A program made the position numbers and the translations under genes. DNA of 64,000 bases from Lichenostomus cassidix (lineage: Eukaryota; Chordata; Aves; Passeriformes; Meliphagidae): assembly GCA_008360975.2 (NCBI GenBank), contig CM039183.1, forward strand, positions 77,143,850 through 77,207,849, given 5' to 3'. This document shows positions 54,801 through 64,000 of this stretch, piece by piece. The stretch's first letter is position 1. The number at the start of each line of letters is the position of its first letter. The notes below the pieces were generated by a model, which worked only from the letters and a program-made list of their open reading frames with translations, did not search any database and had not been told where the DNA came from.

Positions 54801-57800
54801 TGAACAGAAAGGAACTCCAATCAAATGCCCCAGCTAAAACATCCTTCTGTTCTCAAACACTGGGACAGTTCATGCTGCTTTTGTAGTCAGTGACAGATTC
54901 TCGTAACAGTATGGAATACATTGAGAACTGAGAGACAAGTGCACATGCACAGAATATATAATTGCTCTTCTACTGGAAGAAATTGCTTGGCATGAGCAGG
55001 TGGATTTAATGACATGAGAGCAACAGGACTACTAAGAGCAATTATCACTGTTCCCCTACTATTACTTTTTTCTGTACAGAAGACTGCTAAAAACTCAGTC
55101 TCTTCATCTGAATTTGACTAGTGATCTAATAGGTGGTAGAAGAGTATATATACATTGTCTGTAATGCATTCAGGTAATCCCAGATGTGGGAAAGTCAGTG
55201 TGTGGATTCTTTTGCTGATCTGGGCATCTGCCTCCTCCTGGAAACTCCTTCCTGTTAACTGACAAGGTATTATCCATGCCAGTACAAGAAACCACATGCT
55301 GCTGTCCTCCACCCATAGCAAGAAAGCATCTGTCTCCATTTTGAGAAGCAGAGGGAAAAACAGCACATTAATAAATGAAGAGTAAATATTTATTTAGATG
55401 TCATACCTTGAGGCAAAATAAAATCAAACCCAAACCAAAAACCACAACAACAACAACAAAATCTCAACAGATCCACATAAACTGTACATCACCTGCTTGC
55501 CCAAAGGATACTTTGGAAGAGAAGATGTGAAAACATGAAGACATCTCAGAATTGAAACATAATTTTCATGGTAAACATGTAAGTCCTCCAGCAACTTCTG
55601 TGTTTCTTCCTGTAGTGATAAAGTAACTTTTTAAGTAATTCTGACATCCATTTAAACCTCTCATAAAGCACTTAAAATTACTCTAAATTTTTGATATTGT
55701 AGTGTGCTATGATTTAAATCACCAATCTTAAATTGAGACCACTGAGCAAAAGTGGTGCATTTCAACAGTTCACTACATTCACACATTCACATATTGTTAT
55801 CTTCACTTTCTTCCTCCATCCCAGTAGAGATTTGTTATTGATTAGCATTATTATTTTAGCATTTTCAGCTGTATTTAGGCCTTTAGATTTGAAATTTCAT
55901 CTCACAATAATGAAAGTATACACTGTCCCTTTAGCAGACAATGAGAAGTTATGCAGCTATTTCTACTTGAAAACCTTCATTTTTGTAATACAAATGCATT
56001 TTAAAATTTGTTTCTTATATTGTGGGTGGCTGCTGTTTTTATTAGTTATGTGCACTTAGAACAGGTTCACAAAAAGAAAGCAATATTCAGTTGCTGCTCC
56101 TATGTGTTCTTGATTTGATTTTTGTTTATTCATGGGTTGAGAACTGCAGAAATAAAAAAATCACATTTAGGAAAAAGAAATTATTGATGGCTGCTACTGA
56201 ATTTTCTGGATGGCAGAAATTATCACTGACCTCCCATGGAAGCATATATTAACACTTGTAGAAAGCCACACTCAAAAATTCTGGTAACTTTACTACAGTG
56301 CTTTGGGGTCCTCCATTTAAGTTTGTGAATCAAAAGATCTTCTCTCCCCTGTCTTCAATCAAAAATAAAGAGGAAAAACCACAGGAACCTCTACATATTT
56401 TATTGCCCTTTTGCTTAACTGTGAGAAAACTACTCCAAATGGAAAGAGAAAAATAAAATAAGCCACTGAAGTTATCTAGACTTAAACTGAAACAAAGGGT
56501 ATCAAAGATGAAAGAAAAGCAAAACTTTGTCTGCAGGCAATATAAGGAAGCACTGATGAATGGAAAGAAAAGGTATCATACTGCAAAGGCTGAAAGTCAT
56601 AAAGACAGTGCTGCAGACAGCTTTCTGATGTTAAAAAAAGTTTTAAATTATTTAAAAAATTAATGATATTTCTCCTCACAGACTTTTTATATACTAAAAT
56701 CTAAGAGTCATTGATATAAAAACTGTTAAGGCAACTTCCAAAATCTTAGAGTAGACACTCACAAGTTTTTATTTTAATTCTAAGTAGGATCATTAAGAAA
56801 AAAATTATCCCCACCACAAAATAAGATAAGAAATGAAAACAAGTTCTCTCTAATGCTGCTAAATCAATCTTATTTCCCCAAACCCCAAGCATTATTAACA
56901 CATCTATACTTCCCTCATCTTGGTCCTAGCTCAAGACAGATACAGTTAACATAAACAAATAGCACTAGTTTGCCAAATAATGAAGTGAAAAGGCACAATC
57001 CATTTTAGAAGAGTTTGAAAACGTTATTAGAAGACTATGAAGTATTATTTCCATAAATAGTGATAAAACACATAGATTGCCACATTTCTTTCAAATTAAC
57101 TTTCAAATTAATCTGCCATCAAAACTTTCAGATTTGTTAATGATTAGGATGTAAAACTGCTTTCAAAAATGATTATTTTAAATAGGTGAAACTCTTCCCA
57201 TAGTTATTAAAAACAGTGGCAACAACATGGAATATAAATGCAGCTGATAAAGTGTACTGGAGGTTTAGGAGCTAAGATGGAAGATTAAATTTACCTGGTG
57301 CTGAAACACAAACAGTAAATTTATATGAAGGAGTACTATAGTGAGTTTGAAAGTGTTTGCAAAGTTGGGCATGACACTCTAGATTAGTATGACATCAGCA
57401 TAAACAGCACCTCACTAATGCAGCAGTAGGACCTTTACTTCTCAAGCAGAATACACTGCCAGCCTGGCAAAGCAGAAATGGTCCTACCCCTATTGTGGAG
57501 GTGAGATTAAGTGTGTTCAATTAAAATTTGTGAGAAGCATCATATGCACCTAAGCATGAGAATTCCAGCCTCCTTCCCAAACTTACAGGACGAGGCTTGT
57601 GAAATAAAGGGTATATTATTAAACATGTAAGGTTGGAAACATATAAAGTTTAAGCTGAGTATTCAACTTTCAAAGTAGGTGTGAATAAAGGACAAGGGAG
57701 CAGTAGCAGCTTAAGCTATTTTTGCCAATGAAGATTATGGATCACAAAATGATGTAAAATCATGCTTTGACTACTGTAACTGCACTTGAAAACTTGCCTG

Positions 57801-60800
57801 CTCCTAACCTCCCCTCCAGCTATTACCATTGTTCTTCACACTGGAAAAAGCCTCACACACCAGGCAAGCACCATTTGCCTGACAGGTACCTAGACTCGAA
57901 GAGTCAGGAGAAACCCTTTACCTTCAGCAATGATTCTACTGGAAGCAGCTCAGATGGTGAAAATAACCAACAGATTTTGCTGGTGAATTCCTAAACAGCT
58001 CACAGTAGTAACAGGCTGACTTCAATCAGTTGGCAAAACTTCAGATAAACATGTAACAAATTAGTTTTAATCCTCTATGAGGTCTAGTGTGAATGTGTGC
58101 CTTGGGACACAGACTCTGCCCTACCGAGTTCAATCAGAAACTATGCAGAGGCTATACAGGATTAAGAGCTTATGAAATAACCTCCAAGATTACTTACACA
58201 TTCTCCAAACACTTAACTGACCTTCCAAGAAAGTCAGTCTGAGTAAACATGAAAAGACCTGGCCATAAATAAACCTTGTATCCTTCTTTTTAAGCAGTTA
58301 TATTTCTAGACATAACTAAAAGTTGGTGTAAGAAAGTTGTGCAGCTTTGCATAAAGGCAGACCTGGCAACCCTACAGTTTTGGAATTCTGACCTGCCAAT
58401 CCTAATTTCTCATTACTGGTCATGAAGCACAGTATGTGCTTTCTGTATTAAAGATGTGATACACATCTATACATCTCAGTCTTGTATTTTATTATGCTCT
58501 GTGAAGTAATATATCTGGCGTGTTATTTCTGTTCTCCAAAGACATTCTTAAAATTTTACCTTTAAGAAGGTGTCATTTGTCAGCAGTGCGACCTGTTTCC
58601 CGGACTCTTGCATTTCCACATACCTTATGGCAAGTTAAAAAAAAAACAACATAAAATTATAATTTAAAGACAGATTCTAGGGTTAAAAAATTTTAAAACA
58701 TTCATGCTGCTGTAAGAAATATGTATCTTTCTTTGGAAATATTCAAAAAGCACAGTCAAATCCAATAAATTGAAAGGCCACTCCAAAACCCTAGAGATTA
58801 TGCTCCATATCAGCTTAACAAGTTCAAAAGTGTTTTACAATTATTTGTCATAATAGCTTGTTTCTGTATTAAAAAGAAGGGAAAAAAAAATTCAATGATT
58901 ACACATCACAGAAGCTGTACTCTCTTAACTTAAGGCTTCCTGAAATTATTTAGAACTGTCCTCTGTTTGATCAATTTACTTTTGCTATGGAAACGTGCAC
59001 AAACGCACTAGTTTTCACAGAATTACATGTACAGATTCTTTTAGTACTTTTTAAAGCTGACTCGATATAAAATTGTCCAAAAAATGTATTTCCACCTTTA
59101 CCTTCTAAAAGAGGGCAGTCTCCGTATGTTTTCACACTGATCATGTGATAAAGAATTAACTCTCTCCTTAACATCTACCAGTTGGCAACATAGTACACTT
59201 AGAGGCTGGGAATAGAAGTGCTCCACAATAGAGAGCTGAAAAGCAAAAAGAAGAACTAGGGATGTTAATAAAATTTAAACACTCTGCTATATCTACCTTT
59301 TAATTCTTTCTTACTACTACACAGCATATACTACAATGGTTGTAATGGTATTCCTTAAAAAAAAATTAATTACAATTCATAGATAGTCCATGAGTCACTA
59401 CAGGACATTGATTATACATAATCACCTTCTTTGCTGTATGTCCTATTTGTTGTCAGTACCTCAGCTTTTCCTCCCTCTTATGCAACATCACACCCAGATA
59501 TAATGACATGGTGGGGATCTCTTGTATTTATCACTTAGAAAATCTGAAATTGCTTCATCCTTGAATGCTTTTAACATACATGGACACAGCCATACACTGT
59601 CAGATCTAAAACTTAAACTTGCATGTCAGGCCAATGGAGATGTATTAAATTTTGATGCCTCTTTCAAACAAGACAAGTTGAAATCTATGAAAGACCACAT
59701 AGGTCTGTCTTCAGGAAGAGCTACTATGGCCAGGATACTCTTTCTGGCCACGTGTAATCATTGAATCCTATATATCAAAAAAACTGGAGAAATTCTAAAT
59801 GTAGATGACATTAAAAGGGCATATTTTACTAGCAGGTTCATACATGAAACTAGGCAAGAAAGAAAGAATTTCACAATCCTGCATTAAACCAGGTGATGAA
59901 CTACAAATTATTCAGAGAACTCATCTGCAATCCACAAAAGCTACAAGGAGATCTAGACACAGAAATACATCTAGATATGAATAATATCTATTATACCAAT
60001 ATTATACCAATATTATTATACCAATATTATTATTATACCAATAAAAATTTAACTATTGATCTCTGTAGGGACTCTTTTTGGAAACCCTGAGCTCTTCCAC
60101 TTTGTTTCTTGAGAGAAGGTAAATGCAACTCCCAAATGGCTACACAACTGTTTGGAGCACAAGTACTACCTACTCTGAGGCACCAAGTAAATGATCCCAC
60201 AGCTCCTATTTCCCTGAAATGGTAGGAAATGTGCATGCAGAAACTGCCAGAAGAGTTCAGGTGGGGAAGAGACACAGCTGCAGCCTATTGACACCAAGAC
60301 AAACCAGAGTCCAAGGACCTGGTACGGGTGATCAGAACTGGAGAGCTCCGCCAGGGGTGCTAGAAAGCTATAAATTAATCTATAGCACAATACAGCTCTT
60401 TCTACCCACTAAGCCAAGTCACTCTTTTAAATGTAACCCTAAAATATTGTGGGGTTTGTGGCAGAGTAAGCTTTTATGTGCTTCTTTATACCTGTCCTAC
60501 AAGTTTGCTCTTAAACCCTTATCAGTCAAGGTTTTAAAACACCCATCTGTCCAGAGATCCAAACTGTTTCCAAAGGATATTTTTTCCTACAATTCAGCAA
60601 TATTAGGACCTAAGAAACCTTTCAGTGCCTAGTAATTACCATTTGTTTTCACAACCATAATCTGAATTTTTATTACCACTGCCTACCTGAAATCCTTTAA
60701 TAAAATTCTGGACAGAAAAATCATGGTACAGGAATATGTTGATGAGAACCTGCAGAACCTTCTCACCCAGTTTAAAGGGAAACCGTGATGTCAGAAGCAG

Positions 60801-63573
60801 CTAAGACAGAGACAAAAAGAAAAAGTAGCCATAGCAGACATTTTCTCCTGAATTCAAATCAGCAATACTTACGTATACAATTTGATACAACTCTTAGTAT
60901 GTGTTAGCATTCAACTAAATGAGATTCTAAATACACTGCCAACTCCTAAACAATATTTCTACTAAAATATCCATGCAAAGATTGATTTTAAGTTTACTAT
61001 TTTACCACATTTTCATAAATATCTTTCACTAATACAAGTTAGTATTTTAAGTTAGTTTTGCTTATTGCTATTTTTGTATTTTATTTGTAAAATTATAACC
61101 AAAACAAAGACTCCTGTAATAAACAGCGATATCACTACTTTCAGCTTGTGTAACAGATTTTGGAAATCCTGAGCCAAGCAGTCTACCAAGAATCCACAGA
61201 ACAACATTTATATGGCTTGAACATTTGGATAACTCAGCTAATGTTTCACAGGTGGCAAAACTCAGGCTGAACTTTATTTTTCAAAGTTTAAGCTAAGTTT
61301 CAAAGCTATCTTTTTCTGGAACAAAGTAAAACTGAAATCACAGCTAGAAGAGGTGTGAATGTCAAAGTGTAATTGCACAACTCAATGCAAACGAAAGATG
61401 AAAGCAGGTGTGTGTCTGTCTCAGTATGAGAAGGAAGCTCTCGGTATTACAATACTCTGCAGCTGCAAGTAGAAATATTCAAAATCCACAGCTCTCAGAA
61501 ACAAAGTGCTTTTCAAAACCTTAAGACAAACCTGCCTTTAAAGGCCACACATGTAAACTGTACTTCAAAACACACACAGACACACATACACACTCTCTCT
61601 CTCTCCTCTTGCTATTTAGAAAGGGACTTACCTTGTCAATTATAGTAGACAGGTGCTCTTTACAGGAAAGGGACTGGAAAAGCTCTATGCACAGTAGAGA
61701 GGAAACTGAGTGAGGAAGTAATCTGTGGATAATCATTGGTGATGTAGCGATTCCAAAAATCAGCACTAGAGGTAATTCATGGATATGTTGACTAGATAAT
61801 GAGGGAAGGGGGGAAAAAAGTAATAGTTACATTACACAAGCTTGTGTAACAAATGCATTACGTTCCTACTACAGCACTGAGCTGACATGCAGAGAGGGGT
61901 AAATGAAAAGCTTTGTTACCAGTAAATCAAAAGTGTTTTGGTGTGGAATAAAATTAAAAAGAAAGGATGCTATTTAAAGCTCTGAAGTAGGTAAGAAGAT
62001 TAAATTCCTTCAGAAAGTGGCACAAAAAACATCACTTCAGTTAGAGTCTTACACTGATCCTACCTTCCCAAAAAGTTGTACTCAGAGAATTGAATCTTAT
62101 AATAGGTTTTAATCAAAGATACAGAGAAAAAAAAAGAAGATACATTAAATAGGTAGCAGCCAAGAAAATTCACAATATTTACACCATTTAATAAATATGC
62201 AACATCTCCAACATCCTATGTTCCAATCACACTTAAAAAAAAAAATCTGACTTCTCCAGATTAACTGTCTTCTTCAGATAATTTTTAGTATTTGCTTTGA
62301 GAACTGAAAACCAATACTGAATGTGCATTCCTTGGGGGGAGCATACAATTTATACAAAATACAGCATTTTCAGTATAATTTCATAATTATTTTCCATTTT
62401 TAATGGTTTCAAGGAAATACAAATTCTGCTATCTTAAATACCTTCTAGGTTAAAACTGTCAATTTATTCCTTCCCTTTTTTTCCATCATGCCAACCTTCT
62501 GACTTTTGATTTTAATTGTTATCCCACAATTACCAGGTTTCTCTAACTCCTCAAAATAAGTTTCTGAAGACATAAACATAAAACCAATAAACTTCATATA
62601 TTACTGTCCACTGTTGATAACCTTAGAAGATCTTACAAAGGAATCACAACTTGTGCTTAACAAATCAGAAGAACCTCTCACATTTACCCACTTCACCTTT
62701 ATTATTAAACATGTTTAAGACTGAGATGAAGATAATAACAAAAGCTATACAATTTCTTGCTGGTGTAGCAAATGAATTGCCTAGGCCTTGTTTGGAGGTA
62801 GTATCAGGTGCACATACTGCAGCTGAATTAATTGTACAACTGCAGCCCCAATTCTAACACAACTGTAGCTCCACCCTGGGACTTAAGTGCAAGATGCTCC
62901 TTTAGAACAATGGCATGAGTTTTTTATTAGATGCCTGAGATTATATTAAGGAAGATAGGCTAAAGAACAGGAGGACCTGAAGTAGTCAGCTGCTGATTAC
63001 AGATCCTGGTCAACTGGGGAAGTTTCATAAGCACTCCTGTTAGTAAGCTACTGACCTTCAAGCAGCATTACATCAGTAGTCAGACAAACATATACTCTGA
63101 AAACAATCTTAAAAGATCCATGCATCTTAAAAATTTAGTTTCACATTCACAAATTCTGTAACAACTAGTACCAATAAATACTATTATGTGAAGAATTAAA
63201 TCAGCCACCCCTTATCTCAACCTAGCCCTTAGGCACTCTGGTTCACAGTCCCACATCAGCTTTGGGGTAATTTATCCCTAACACCTAGCAAGTAGTTTTT
63301 TGCTCAATCACTGCTGCAAAGAAGCAGCACCAGTATTTGATTCCAGCACTCCACTGGCCTCACTGTTACATTTCAAAACAGCTGCAAATAGAAAATGGGT
63401 AAAGGAGTGGAAGAACTAAAGTTCCAGTCATATTACCTGCTGATGACTATGAAGTCCTGAAGAACTTTTGTGGTGAAACTTTCCATGTCTTTGAATATGA
63501 CTACAACTGGAGGAGAGTGCCAATGTCTAGTAGAGGAATTTCTTTTTTTGCTTGGAGTTTCAGAATCTGTTTT
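39717..63573 (-). CDS. ORC3: Origin recognition complex subunit 3, 3' part (14 exons)
   Basis: Fourteen minus-strand exons join in frame (1,569 nt) to 522 residues plus TAA. They correspond to about residues 194-711 of the 711-residue human protein. All junctions are GT-AG and the phases fit one another. ORC3 is a core subunit of the origin recognition complex; it pairs closely with ORC2 and helps load MCM2-7 at replication origins in the nucleus. It has an AAA+-like fold without ATPase activity, a large helical insertion and a C-terminal winged helix. Visible landmarks are a Walker-B-like strand ([11 protein letters not shown], exon at 63.5 kb), the block [68 protein letters not shown], and the end [10 protein letters not shown]. 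The 5' exons lie beyond 64,000, so start and promoter are not seen. Confidence 0.98.
40972..41051 (-). CDS. ORC3: ORC3 coding exon
   Basis: Acceptor CCCTTTCTAG, donor ATCCA|GTATCC. It encodes [20 protein letters not shown] then QVDDVI and the first two bases of His. It is acidic and matches human AFATVVTAAEKMD then EEMNEIIH. Confidence 0.96.
42109..42225 (-). CDS. ORC3: ORC3 coding exon
   Basis: Acceptor TTTTTTTTCATCAG, donor TAGAG|GTATGT. It encodes [14 protein letters not shown] then [20 protein letters not shown] and VDWLE. 39 residues, phase 0 at both ends. Confidence 0.97.
42226..46472 (-). other. ORC3: ORC3 intron containing CR1
   Basis: The largest ORC3 intron in the window (4.2 kb). 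It holds an A-rich stretch near 42.37-42.44 kb, the CR1 copy at 42.83-43.52 kb, and a GC-richer patch at about 44.41-44.72 kb that I could not assign to a repeat family or to coding sequence. Confidence 0.8.
42833..43520 (-). mobile_element. CR1 LINE, 3' fragment (about 690 bp)
   Basis: Reads on the + strand as the reverse complement of an avian CR1 3' region: ATCATTAAGGTTGGAAAAGC, CCACTAAACCATGTTCTTTA, AAATTTTTCCAAATATCCAA, GCAACTTAAGGCCATTTCTT, and GGGCCCAGAACTGGACACAG. CR1 copies are 5'-truncated non-LTR retrotransposons that dominate bird interspersed repeats. This one lies in sense orientation within an ORC3 intron. ORFs through it are broken remnants or shadows. Confidence 0.93.
46473..46614 (-). 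CDS. ORC3: ORC3 coding exon
   Basis: Acceptor GTTTTTTCCAG, donor CTGAAG|GTAAGA. It completes Arg and encodes [20 protein letters not shown], then [20 protein letters not shown] and HWYLK. Highly conserved block. Confidence 0.97.
47511..47608 (-). CDS. ORC3: ORC3 coding exon
   Basis: Acceptor TTTTTTTTAAAG, donor GTAAG|GTGAGC. It encodes [20 protein letters not shown] then [12 protein letters not shown] with a split Arg. Confidence 0.97.
48083..48168 (-). CDS. ORC3: ORC3 coding exon
   Basis: Acceptor TTTTGTTCTAG, donor AGAAG|GTTAGG. It completes Val and encodes [20 protein letters not shown] then TDLYHLQK. The first half is a divergent acidic/Ser linker; the TDLYHLQK end is conserved. Confidence 0.95.
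48169..50551 (-). other. ORC3: ORC3 intron, no further feature
   Basis: A 2.4-kb AT-rich intron without recognisable repeats or additional exons on either strand. Confidence 0.7.
50552..50685 (-). CDS. ORC3: ORC3 coding exon
   Basis: Acceptor GTCTTTTAG, donor AGAAG|GTGGGT. It encodes [18 protein letters not shown] and later [15 protein letters not shown]. Equivalent to human MLAKDELMTILEKC and EEFLAQFQSLDE. Confidence 0.96.
51203..51345 (-). mobile_element. CR1 LINE, short degraded fragment
   Basis: CAAGCTGGAAGGGACCTCTT, GAGATCGTCTCATCCAACCT and later CCAAGCACTGCCTAGTCT follow the antisense CR1 3' consensus (…TGGAAGGGACCTCTGGAGATCATC…). Older and more diverged than the copy at 42.8 kb. Confidence 0.8.
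53018..53062. repeat. A-rich low-complexity tract
   Basis: A run of A broken by CC and CCC groups. May be the tail of an unrecognised retroposed sequence or a simple expansion; no flanking element is recognisable. Confidence 0.85.
54458..54474. repeat. G8A9 homopolymer pair
   Basis: Eight G then nine A immediately beside an ORC3 donor site; on the ORC3 sense strand the intron begins GTGA followed by T9C8. Confidence 0.97.
54479..54558 (-). CDS. ORC3: ORC3 coding exon
   Basis: Acceptor GCATAACAG, donor AG|GTGATT. It encodes [20 protein letters not shown] then SSLQLA with a split Arg. The donor is followed directly by nine T and eight C on the transcribed sense. Confidence 0.96.
55443..55459. 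repeat. (CAA)n short microsatellite
   Basis: CACAACAACAACAACAA in an ORC3 intron, about 35 nt downstream of a donor on the gene sense, where it reads as a TTG repeat. Confidence 0.9.
55493..55609 (-). CDS. ORC3: ORC3 coding exon
   Basis: Acceptor ATCACTACAG, donor GCAG|GTGATG. It encodes [20 protein letters not shown], then [19 protein letters not shown]. 39 residues, phase 0 at both ends. Confidence 0.97.
55610..58559 (-). other. ORC3: ORC3 intron, no further feature
   Basis: A 2.95-kb AT-rich intron. I see no repeat family, RNA gene or additional exon. The small ORFs in it have no recognisable product. Confidence 0.7.
58560..58623 (-). CDS. ORC3: ORC3 coding exon
   Basis: A 64-nt exon, acceptor CCATAAG, donor AAAG|GTAAAA. 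It completes the Arg codon and reads [20 protein letters not shown] then K. The acceptor has a poor pyrimidine tract, but the phase and homology with human YVEKQASEKQVALL are clear. Confidence 0.94.
59102..59235 (-). CDS. ORC3: ORC3 coding exon
   Basis: Acceptor GCTTTTCAG, donor AGAAG|GTAAAG. It encodes [20 protein letters not shown] and later [13 protein letters not shown] with a split Arg codon. Confidence 0.97.
59990..60042. repeat. ATT-ladder minisatellite with ATACCAAT core
   Basis: Four units share the end ATACCAAT, with ATT prefixes of one, one, two and three copies (unit lengths 11, 11, 14, 17). Located in an ORC3 intron. Confidence 0.95.
60687..60800 (-). CDS. ORC3: ORC3 coding exon
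   Basis: Acceptor CTGTCTTAG, donor CAG|GTAGGC. It encodes [19 protein letters not shown] then [17 protein letters not shown], 38 residues, phase 0 at both ends. Confidence 0.97.
61570..61608. repeat. Compound CA / CT microsatellite
   Basis: ACACACACAGACACACATAC followed by CACTCTCTCTCTCTCC. On the ORC3 sense strand it is a GA-run then a GT/GTATGT run starting about 25 nt after a donor site. Confidence 0.95.
61632..61791 (-). CDS. ORC3: ORC3 coding exon
   Basis: Acceptor TTATCTAG, donor AAG|GTAAGT. It encodes [18 protein letters not shown] then the near-invariant [20 protein letters not shown] and [11 protein letters not shown]. This is the most conserved ORC3 block in the window. Confidence 0.97.
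63437..63573 (-). CDS. ORC3: ORC3 coding exon (first in window)
   Basis: Begins AAA ACA GAT (KTD) after TTTAAAG and ends AGC AG before GTAATA. It encodes a basic linker then [17 protein letters not shown] and [10 protein letters not shown]. The hydrophobic strand plus D/E is the Walker-B-like element of the AAA+ fold. The acceptor has a weak pyrimidine tract; a second AG seven bases further in is a possible alternative. Confidence 0.92.
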
Positions 63574-64000
63574 CTTTAAAGCCGTTAATTAAACATTGAT
63601 ACACAGAAGCCAGCAAAATAAAGAGACTGAATCATATCTATGATATTATAGTACTCCAAAGTGACATGACTGACTTTTTGTCAGCTGTATTTATTATTAG
63701 CAACTAGAACTGCCATTTTTCTTCCTTCTGTTTGGCACAGCATGAAGTACAACGAATAAACAGATTTTAAACACACATTCCAACAGTTACGAGAATAGCT
63801 CTGAGAGACAGAACTGGTGGAGTTCTGTTTGGACTGAGGGAGAAGATTTGAGTTGTGTACACAGACATCACTTACTTTCTGTATATTTACCCAATAATAA
63901 AAAGAGCATGTACTCAGTACACTTTGGCTTATCACACTGCTCTGATTAAGTCATCAGAAAATCAACTGTAACTTGTATTCGTGACAGAAACAAAACTTAA

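Noticed and set aside
60219..60632. 137-codon plus-strand ORF in an ORC3 intron
   Set aside because: Antisense intronic, no motif, no splice context and no family resemblance.

Overview
The window is vertebrate nuclear DNA, and most likely from a neoavian bird. It has spliced genes with GT-AG introns, one CpG-island promoter and few interspersed repeats. The recognisable repeats are 3' fragments of CR1 LINEs plus one endogenous retrovirus LTR of a type common in Neoaves. Two genes can be read with confidence: AKIRIN2 on the + strand (complete) and ORC3 on the - strand (3' part only). The two converge tail to tail, as in the mammalian block ORC3-AKIRIN2-SPACA1 (human 6q15).

Layout. 1-17,100: AT-rich upstream intergenic DNA. 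It holds a short CR1 fragment (7.9 kb), a solo LTR (13.0-13.6 kb), a near-perfect 50-bp tandem duplication (6.4 kb), and a few minus-strand open segments at 2.5 and 5.7-6.4 kb that might be exons or exon relics but are not assigned. 17,100-19,450: CpG island with the AKIRIN2 promoter, 5'UTR and first coding exon. 18,063-34,092: the five AKIRIN2 coding exons (193 residues), with intron 1 spanning 10.8 kb; the 3'UTR runs to about 34.83 kb. 34.85-39.67 kb: convergent intergenic spacer. 39,717-63,573: fourteen ORC3 coding exons on the - strand, whose phases join without conflict into 522 residues plus stop. The exons for the first roughly 190 residues lie beyond the right edge. ORC3 introns hold one CR1 copy of about 690 bp, a short CR1 fragment, and several simple repeats.

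The two genes are not one pathway. Akirin-2 is a small nuclear adaptor linked to proteasome nuclear import and to NF-kB/BAF-dependent transcription; ORC3 is a structural subunit of the origin recognition complex. Both are housekeeping nuclear genes. I found no operon, CRISPR array, integrated intact virus or clearly new coding system. The points most worth checking are the unassigned minus-strand open segments upstream of AKIRIN2 where SPACA1 would be expected, a ZNF143/THAP11-like promoter element, a possible alternative AKIRIN2 terminal exon in intron 3, and the very short ORC3 3'UTR. All homology statements come from memory of the families; no database search was run.
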